A stretch of 5,113 nt of DNA from positions 1-5,113 of the forward strand of contig PIVW01000420.1 in assembly GCA_003353825.1 (NCBI GenBank), written 5' to 3'. Positions within the stretch are counted from its first letter, which is position 1. The number at the start of each line of letters is the position of its first letter. Below are positions 1-4,194 of the stretch, piece after piece. The notes under the pieces are model-generated. The model was not told the origin of the DNA. It saw nothing but the letters and a program-made list of their open reading frames with translations, and did not search any database. Origin of the DNA: Chloroflexota bacterium (GTDB taxonomy: Bacteria; Chloroflexota; Anaerolineae; J102). The position numbers and the translations under genes are program-made.

Positions 1-1
1 G

Positions 2-73
2 GCGTTCAACGCCGACAGGGACTTCGCGCAATCGCTGAAGGGCGAGGGCCTTATCCCTGTCAGTGGAGTATGA
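2..73 (+). CDS. C-terminal end of an upstream phage gene (partial)
   Basis: The frame starting at base 2 is open from the window edge to a TGA at 71-73 and gives 23 residues, beginning AFNADRDFAQSLKGEG and ending LIPVSGV. Its third codon positions are mostly G or C (17 of 23), which fits coding use. The stop overlaps the ATG of the next gene in an ATGA arrangement, as expected for adjacent genes of one phage operon. No family can be recognised from so short a tail; by position it is probably another virion or head-tail gene. The frame starting at base 1 is also open to the edge, so a longer upstream extension of the next gene is a formal alternative, but it contains no usable start codon before position 70. 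Confidence 0.6.
   Translation, partial: AFNADRDFAQSLKGEGLIPVSGV
70..73 (+). promoter_or_regulatory. ATGA stop/start overlap (translational coupling)
   Basis: The TGA stop of the upstream gene (71-73) and the ATG of the next gene (70-72) share the bases ATGA. The only Shine-Dalgarno-like GGAG (65-68) lies one base from the ATG, too close for normal initiation. The start is therefore likely reached by ribosomes terminating on the upstream gene. Confidence 0.6.
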
Positions 74-1053
74 ACTGCCGATTGGAGGATGGCGTTGCGA
101 AACGGCTCAGGGGTGGTTCCTTTACCGGAATCTCTGCTGGGTCGAGGCCGTCTTCAATCGTTTACCGCGACAGAACATTAACATTCTCGGGAAGGGCTGT
201 CACAGCTTCCCGAGTAGGAAATAGTTCAGACACTACGATGAGCGCCGATGTGTCCGACGCATTTCGACCCACCTTGTTCCAGTTTTCAGAAGCTGGCGAA
301 CAAGGTGGGTCTGTAGTGGCTCTGATTCCTCATAAGGACCATTACCTGATTGGATTTACTTCAGGCGAAACATGGGTACAGACAGGCGATCCGCTAAATG
401 GCCCCCGAAGGCGTATTTCCGATGAAGTAGGGATAATCGGTGCAAATGCGTGGTGCGTAGCGCACGACACGGTATATTTCCTATCAACCAGAGGATTGTA
501 TTCAGTCGGTGCAGACGGAAGCGGCTTGAAGGCTATTTCGGAAGACGTGCTTCCAGAAGACTTGACAGGCATAACGGATTCCACATGCACACTTACATAC
601 CAGCATTCGGACAGAGGGGTATATATCCACAAGACGGGAACCGATTGGTTCTATGATACAGCAAGAGAAGGGTTCTGGCCTTTCGATACGTCGACCGAAG
701 ATTCCCATGTCCTTCTGGGGCCGATTCACCTTGGAACCAGAGGGGAATACGGACGACTTCAGAGGATGGTAGGGGAAATAGCAGCCGAAAGTGCAGAAGT
801 TACGTGGCGGGTGATTGTGGCGGATACAGCCGAAAACGCAGCCGATCACGGGCAGATTGCGATTGAAACAGACTTACTCGGTGGTGATATTTCGTCCATG
901 TTTCACAGTAGCGGAACGTGGTACGAGGAAATTAACAATTCAGTCTACCCAAGGGCCAGAGGTCAATGGATGGTATTATGGCTATCTGCTTCCGACCCGT
1001 GGGCTTTTGAATCAGTCTCGGCAGATATTGAGCCGAGCGGGAAATGGAGATAA
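70..1053 (+). CDS. Head-to-tail stabilisation (P22 gp10-like) beta-rich virion protein
   Basis: This 327-aa protein has no signal peptide or membrane segment. It is built from repeated strand-turn-strand units with aromatic positions, at about residues 29-48, 85-106 (LIGFTSGETWVQTG), 128-147 (TVYFLSTRGLYSVG) and 175-196 (GVYIHKTGTDWFYD). That spacing resembles blades of a beta-propeller. The central stretch, GDPLNGP (106-112) followed by VGIIGANAWC (120-129) and YFLSTRGLYSVG, looks like the core of phage DNA-stabilisation proteins of the P22 gp10 type, which plug the portal and connect head to tail. RLRGGS near residues 12-17 also recurs in such proteins. At 327 aa it is shorter than P22 gp10 (about 470 aa). 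ATG 70 is chosen because it overlaps the upstream stop and no other start precedes it; the next in-frame ATG is codon 57. The family call is by pattern recognition; a different tail or connector protein with propeller-like repeats is possible. Confidence 0.7.
   Translation: MNCRLEDGVAKRLRGGSFTGISAGSRPSSIVYRDRTLTFSGRAVTASRVGNSSDTTMSADVSDAFRPTLFQFSEAGEQGGSVVALIPHKDHYLIGFTSGETWVQTGDPLNGPRRRISDEVGIIGANAWCVAHDTVYFLSTRGLYSVGADGSGLKAISEDVLPEDLTGITDSTCTLTYQHSDRGVYIHKTGTDWFYDTAREGFWPFDTSTEDSHVLLGPIHLGTRGEYGRLQRMVGEIAAESAEVTWRVIVADTAENAADHGQIAIETDLLGGDISSMFHSSGTWYEEINNSVYPRARGQWMVLWLSASDPWAFESVSADIEPSGKWR
186..214. repeat. Inverted repeat: 9-bp perfect stem inside the gp10-like gene
   Basis: CTCGGGAAG at 186-194 is the exact reverse complement of CTTCCCGAG at 206-214. 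Three more pairs (197-199 with 203-205) can form inside, with two unpaired G on the left arm and a 3-nt loop. No T-run follows, so it is not an intrinsic terminator. It lies in codons 39-49 of the host gene. Confidence 0.7.
267..310. repeat. Inverted repeat: 13-bp perfect stem inside the gp10-like gene
   Basis: ACCCACCTTGTTC at 267-279 is the exact reverse complement of GAACAAGGTGGGT at 298-310. A slightly different fold extends it: 12 outer pairs (267-278 with 299-310), then 279-285 with 290-296 (one G-T pair), a TCAG loop and a 2-nt bulge at 297-298, about 19 pairs in all. The bases after it (CTGTAGTGG) contain no T-run, so it is not a rho-independent terminator. It lies in codons 66-81 and keeps the reading frame intact. 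Confidence 0.8.
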
Positions 1054-1055
1054 CA
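1046..1055 (+). promoter_or_regulatory. Ribosome binding site deciding the start at 1056
   Basis: GGAG at 1046-1049 lies 6 nt before ATG 1056. The longer in-frame ATG at 1044 would sit on top of this motif and has no good Shine-Dalgarno of its own. The TAA stop of the preceding gene (1051-1053) lies between the motif and the start, so terminating and initiating ribosomes meet here. Confidence 0.75.
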
Positions 1056-1061
1056 ATGGCA
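1047..1061 (+). repeat. Translation-initiation block, copy 1 of a 15-base direct repeat
   Basis: GAGATAACAATGGCA is identical at 1047-1061 and 2320-2334. Each copy spans part of the Shine-Dalgarno, a TAA, the ATG and the second codon (GCA, Ala) of the gene that follows. In this copy the TAA is the real stop of the gp10-like gene. Confidence 0.8.
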
Positions 1062-2270
1062 GACCCAAGTGTTCCTGCAACTGCCCCAACCGTTCCAGCT
1101 CAAAACTCGGGCCAAGGTACTATTAATCTGCCTAGTGTCGTTAATCCGTTTACCCAAGTGTGGTGGACTTCACAGACAGTAGAAGGCGTTCCAGATCAAG
1201 TCATGGGCTGGCTCGTTGCGCAGGGGTGGAGAATCACCGGTGTTACGCCAGACAACACCACAACCCCTCCCACGAATACTTACTCACTCGGAAAACAGGA
1301 GATGCAGCCGGAAATGGTTCTCCTGAACCTCTGCAATTCCTATACGACAGCCGCCAATGAGGCAAGAGACGCCAATGAATTCCGCTACAATCAGGTTGTA
1401 GACGGATGGAATGAGATGATAGCGAGTACGCAGACGCATTTAACAGCGGAAACTACTCAGCAGAACTCGCAGATTGTAGCCTATACGGCAGACCTTGATA
1501 CGTACATGGATGAGTTAGAAGCCATCGTAACCAGTTATACTTCAACCATAGATACAGCCGTTACGGAAGCGGCGGTACTGATAGCACAAGGGCAGACTGA
1601 GCAAGATGCCTATGAAGTCGTTGTTGGTGGTATCCTTGGCGACTTGGCAAGTGATTACAGTACACACGCCGCAGTTGCGTCAGGGTATCTGACTGGATTA
1701 GGCACAACCGAAACAGCAAGGATAAACGAACAATTCGCTGCTTCGCTATCAGTTCAATTACAGAAGCTCATTGACGATGGACTGTCTACTTCAAGTGTAG
1801 TGACGGACATAACCGCCCGAAACACCAGAGATCGAGATGAACAGATTCAGGCACTTAATGATCGACTGGCTCGGGAAAAGCTGGCAAACCAACATCAGCT
1901 ATATGGTCAACAGGTAGCATTGCGAAATACTACCATCGGTTCAACAGACCGTATGCACGTCTTGGCTTTAGAGGTTCTGAAGTACCGTGCGGCAGTAACA
2001 GTTCAAAATGCTGAAGCGATTGCAAACCATCAGCACAGAGCAGTTGCGGAATTGATGAACGTCAAGGTAGCTCGCCTTGAAGGACTTCGGAACATCTGGA
2101 ACGAAAACATGAAACTCATGGCGTATCAATTAGACGAGCGGAACAAACTGCTTGTTGGATTGTATTCGTTCGTCGAACGTAGAGATGACATAGCCCCTGA
2201 ATGGAAAGACCAAGCGTCTATGATCGCCGGATTAGCGGATTCGGCGGGCGGATGGTTGCAACCCTCGTGA
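1056..2270 (+). CDS. Long helical virion protein, function unknown
   Basis: This 404-aa protein starts MADPSVPATAP. I do not recognise a named family. Residues 1-25 are a Pro/Ala/Thr/Ser-rich, probably flexible leader. Residues 30-80 form a Trp-containing segment (FTQVWWTSQ at 32-40, GWLVAQGWRI at 51-60) and a PPTNTYSLGK turn. From about residue 85 to 375 almost everything looks helical, rich in Ala, Thr, Gln and Glu; the part from 255 (DEQIQALNDRLAREKLANQH at 261-280, then LEGLRNIWNENMKLMAYQL from 341) looks coiled-coil-like. No signal peptide, membrane segment or catalytic motif is seen. ATG 1056 is preferred over ATG 1044 because of the GGAG 6 nt upstream and the start block shared with the gene at 2329. 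It begins 2 nt after the gp10-like stop. In P22 the gene after gp10 encodes the coiled-coil tail needle gp26 (about 233 aa), so a needle-like or internal helical virion component is a positional guess only. Confidence 0.8.
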   Translation: MADPSVPATAPTVPAQNSGQGTINLPSVVNPFTQVWWTSQTVEGVPDQVMGWLVAQGWRITGVTPDNTTTPPTNTYSLGKQEMQPEMVLLNLCNSYTTAANEARDANEFRYNQVVDGWNEMIASTQTHLTAETTQQNSQIVAYTADLDTYMDELEAIVTSYTSTIDTAVTEAAVLIAQGQTEQDAYEVVVGGILGDLASDYSTHAAVASGYLTGLGTTETARINEQFAASLSVQLQKLIDDGLSTSSVVTDITARNTRDRDEQIQALNDRLAREKLANQHQLYGQQVALRNTTIGSTDRMHVLALEVLKYRAAVTVQNAEAIANHQHRAVAELMNVKVARLEGLRNIWNENMKLMAYQLDERNKLLVGLYSFVERRDDIAPEWKDQASMIAGLADSAGGWLQPS

Positions 2271-2326
2271 TACAAAGGACTTACGACGATTTGGATACCA
2301 CCATACTTAAATTAAAGGAGAGATAA
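2267..2326 (+). CDS. Possible mini-ORF bridging the gap between two genes
   Basis: A frame starting at GTG 2267 overlaps the upstream TGA (GTGA at 2267-2270) and runs 19 codons, IQRTYDDLDTTILKLKER after the start, to TAA at 2324-2326, two bases before ATG 2329. An ATG at 2252 in the same frame would give 24 codons. Neither start has a clear Shine-Dalgarno, and a gap this short can be open by chance. It may serve only as a path for ribosomes from one gene to the next. Confidence 0.2.
   Translation: MIQRTYDDLDTTILKLKER
2314..2322 (+). promoter_or_regulatory. Strong ribosome binding site for the gene at 2329
   Basis: AAAGGAGAG precedes ATG 2329, with the core GGAG at 2317-2320 eight nt from the start. 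It is among the two best Shine-Dalgarno sequences in the window, which would fit high expression of the small beta-rich protein. Confidence 0.8.
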
Positions 2327-2334
2327 CAATGGCA
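2320..2334 (+). repeat. Translation-initiation block, copy 2 of a 15-base direct repeat
   Basis: This is the second identical copy of GAGATAACAATGGCA. Here the TAA inside the block is the stop of the possible mini-ORF that fills the preceding gap, mirroring copy 1 where it ends a full-size gene. Confidence 0.8.
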
Positions 2335-2958
2335 AACACTACAAATTTCCCCGGTGACGTGACAGTCCCCGGAGAGTTGCGAGTTACTGGAAAGATTACG
2401 CCATCGAAAGCCAAGAGCGACATCCTGGCGATAGCGGAACTGCAAGCATTTAATGTGCCGTGGACTTCGTGGAGAACTTACGACGCTCTCGGTACGAACC
2501 TGCCTGGGGCTGCGGGAACCGACGACCTCGGGTTGGTTGGTGGCACGCACGGTACAGGGCATCCAGCTATTCAAGCGGGTGACGTACAAGGTACATCGAG
2601 TACGCGATACGCTAGAGCGATTATCCAGCTTCCGTGGGAATATGTTGCAGGTCAGACTGTTAAGCTAAGGTTTTATGCCGCGTGCCTGACCAACGCGACA
2701 GACACGACATGTACACTGGATATTGTCGCCTACAAGATGGACGGCGACAATACGATCAGTGCTGACCTTGCTTCGGCAGCAGGTGCAAACAACATCAAGG
2801 CGACAGCTTTTGCTAATACCGACTTCACCATCACAGCGACTGCACTTTCGCCGGGCGACGACATTGACGTGTTATTAAGCATTGCATACGTTGATGGAGG
2901 ATCCGTCGAGACGATCCCCAGCATCGGCAAGGTTCAATTACTTTGTGACGTTCGATAG
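2329..2958 (+). CDS. Small beta-rich virion protein (decoration or fibre component)
   Basis: This 209-aa protein starts MANTTNFPGDVTVPG. The N-terminal 23 residues (NFPGDVTVPGELRVTGKI at 6-23) are alternating strand and Gly turns, the kind of pattern seen at the start of phage fibre and baseplate-associated proteins (GNVTVSG-NLTVTG-like). A linker (PSKAKSDILAIAELQAFNV, 25-43) leads into a body of about 160 residues rich in predicted beta strands, with WTSWRTYDALGTNLPG at 45-60 and strands ending at KVQLLCDVR. The body would suit a jelly-roll or similar beta-sandwich of the kind found in phage head-fibre and decoration proteins. No signal peptide, membrane segment or catalytic motif is visible. 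It has a strong Shine-Dalgarno and sits between the helical protein and the collar-like fibre, so a role as an exposed structural protein is likely. The fold and role are inferred; the coding status is firm. Confidence 0.8.
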   Translation: MANTTNFPGDVTVPGELRVTGKITPSKAKSDILAIAELQAFNVPWTSWRTYDALGTNLPGAAGTDDLGLVGGTHGTGHPAIQAGDVQGTSSTRYARAIIQLPWEYVAGQTVKLRFYAACLTNATDTTCTLDIVAYKMDGDNTISADLASAAGANNIKATAFANTDFTITATALSPGDDIDVLLSIAYVDGGSVETIPSIGKVQLLCDVR

Positions 2959-2962
2959 GAGG
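2956..2962 (+). promoter_or_regulatory. Ribosome binding site containing the upstream stop codon
   Basis: TAGGAGG at 2956-2962 begins with the TAG stop of the preceding gene (2956-2958) and includes a full AGGAGG Shine-Dalgarno. It lies 7 nt before the GTG at 2970 and is the main reason to accept that GTG start. Confidence 0.85.
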
Positions 2963-2969
2963 TCATTAC

Positions 2970-4148
2970 GTGAACTATCGTCATAAACGAAGACCTACAC
3001 CCGGTTTCGGAATAGGTTCCCCTTTCAACCCTACAACTGGCGAATATGCTAAGTTACAGGGTGAAGGGGTAAATCCGTACTGCGCGATGGTTCAGGTTGC
3101 GGCTGAAGACGACAAAGAGGACTATGTAATCTGCCGAGGGTTCGATCCACGCATCCGTAAATTCATTGATTACGAAGAGGGAAACGACGACAAGCCTGGG
3201 ATCTCGGTTGCCAAGCCGTATGGAAGGCGGTCAACAGGCGCGTATTCAGTGGGCCAAGTCTTTCCGGCTTTTTTACCGACGCAAGGCACTCTGGATTACA
3301 CCCCGCCAAGCCCAACTGCCGTACTCTGGCGAGTGGGGCAGAACCCGGGTTTCGTGGTGGAGGCACCGGAAGGAGGGCACCCGGAAGACCTCGACGATGA
3401 GATTTCGACTCTGACAGATGACAATGACAAGGAGGTCAATTGGCTGCTGATAGGAGGTACCCAGGACGCTGCCGTCGTGCATGGCAAGGCACAGCACAAC
3501 TGGGAGAGCAACACTAGCGATCCGCGAGTTTCAGTAAAGACGTGCGACCGGGACGGCGATAACGAAACTGGCGAGGCTTATTACGTATACCTACCGAAAA
3601 CTGGCGCAGGTGACGTGAACGTACTGGAAGACGATGTGATAGCGTACCGAGTCAATGGTAGTGGTGTGAAAATCTGTGTATCTTCCTATATGGACGGGAA
3701 GTTTGGCGATCTGAAATGGACAACCATCGAACCTGTAGCTAATGACGGATGGGTGGTCCACTCGGCTTCAACAGGCAGATTCCTCAAGTCTATTGACGAC
3801 GTAGGCGACATAGGGCCATCAGTCGCAGGAAACACCGGGCGCAGCGAAACCGGCATAACAAAGACTGACGACGATGGCGATCACAATCACCGCGCTGGCG
3901 GTACGTCTTTCTGGAATCAATGGTCATCGGACAATGTAGGAGCAAGTTTTACTTGGCATGCCTACACTGCCTTTGCTGCATACACTGGCGGCGAGAACGC
4001 GGCATCACTGAGCGGTGCTAATTCCCATGAACACAGTCTGACTGAGCCGACTGTTGGCGAGGAAACAGGCCATATCCACACAGGAGCCGATCCTGTCACG
4101 TACTCAGCATTGTTATTGATTCGTGTTAATAATCAGTACAACCCTTAA
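2970..4148 (+). CDS. Tail-collar/fibre protein with three His-x-His motifs
   Basis: This 392-aa protein starts at GTG (MNYRHKRRPTPGFGIG). Residues 1-107 form an N-terminal domain with VICRGFDPRIRKFIDY (53-68) and KPGISVAKPYG (75-85), probably the part that attaches to the virion. A beta-rich middle follows, with an acidic stretch at 138-155. The C-terminal third resembles phage tail-collar and short-fibre ends: GWVV (260-263), GRFL (269-272), GNTGRSETG (287-295), then H305-N-H307, H353-E-H355 and H368-I-H370, closing with YSALLLIRVNNQY just before the C-terminus. In T4 long and short tail fibres, His-x-His motifs from three chains bind metal ions along the trimer axis. A trimeric receptor-binding or adsorption role is therefore likely. 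Two Asp-x-Asp-Gly-Asp motifs (193-197, 300-304) are also seen. The start is supported by AGGAGG 7 nt upstream; the gene lies 11 nt after its neighbour. No chaperone or peptidase domain is evident. Confidence 0.75.
   Translation: MNYRHKRRPTPGFGIGSPFNPTTGEYAKLQGEGVNPYCAMVQVAAEDDKEDYVICRGFDPRIRKFIDYEEGNDDKPGISVAKPYGRRSTGAYSVGQVFPAFLPTQGTLDYTPPSPTAVLWRVGQNPGFVVEAPEGGHPEDLDDEISTLTDDNDKEVNWLLIGGTQDAAVVHGKAQHNWESNTSDPRVSVKTCDRDGDNETGEAYYVYLPKTGAGDVNVLEDDVIAYRVNGSGVKICVSSYMDGKFGDLKWTTIEPVANDGWVVHSASTGRFLKSIDDVGDIGPSVAGNTGRSETGITKTDDDGDHNHRAGGTSFWNQWSSDNVGASFTWHAYTAFAAYTGGENAASLSGANSHEHSLTEPTVGEETGHIHTGADPVTYSALLLIRVNNQYNP
3882..4079 (+). other. Segment encoding the three His-x-His motifs of the fibre
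   Basis: His-Asn-His is encoded at 3882-3890, His-Glu-His at 4026-4034 and His-Ile-His at 4071-4079, separated by 45 and 12 residues. The placement just before the hydrophobic last strand matches the distal metal-binding region of fibre proteins. Metal binding is inferred from the motif alone. Confidence 0.55.
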
Positions 4149-4149
4149 A

Positions 4150-4194
4150 ATGACCAAGACAAAGGCATTTAACATAAACGAGGACAACAAATAA
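4150..4194 (+). CDS. Possible 14-codon mini-ORF bridging two genes
   Basis: An ATG one base after the fibre stop (TAAAATG, 4146-4152) opens a frame MTKTKAFNINEDNK whose TAA (4192-4194) overlaps the next ATG as TAATG. There is no Shine-Dalgarno before it, so independent translation is doubtful. It could be read by ribosomes re-initiating after the fibre gene, handing them on to the next start. A gap of 45 nt can be open by chance. Confidence 0.2.
   Translation: MTKTKAFNINEDNK
4180..4184 (+). promoter_or_regulatory. Ribosome binding site for the gene at 4194
   Basis: GAGGA at 4180-4184 lies 9 nt before ATG 4194. The following bases (CAACAAATAATGGCT) resemble the AACAATGGCA part of the block at the two other strong starts. 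Confidence 0.65.

Noticed and set aside
342..849. Minus-strand open frames of about 96 and 115 aa and a 68-aa + frame inside the gp10-like gene
   Set aside because: They lie fully inside a recognisable gene, overlap each other, and their translations show no family pattern.
1044..1055. Longer start (ATG 1044) for the helical protein
   Set aside because: It overlaps the GGAG that serves ATG 1056 and lacks its own Shine-Dalgarno; the 1056 start matches the block at 2329.
1296..1325. 7-bp inverted repeat (CAGGAGA with TCTCCTG) in the helical gene
   Set aside because: Arms are short and the loop is 16 nt, so this is at chance level.
2254..2263. 10-bp palindrome GGTTGCAACC just before the stop of the helical gene
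   Set aside because: Single copy, no T-run, no loop for a stable RNA hairpin, and fully explained by the Trp-Leu-Gln-Pro codons; several such palindromes are expected in 5 kb.
2256..2309. Promoter-like elements (TTGCAA, TTGGAT, TTACGA with TACTTA) in and before the 58-nt gap
   Set aside because: No pair of boxes with a proper 16-18 nt spacer matches the sigma-70 consensus beyond a few bases.
3342..3351. 10-bp palindrome AACCCGGGTT in the fibre gene
   Set aside because: Isolated and inside coding sequence; no partner copy or regulatory context.
3163..3514. Cluster of four overlapping frames (67-82 aa) within the fibre gene
   Set aside because: All are shadows of the fibre frame, on both strands, without ribosome binding sites or recognisable products.
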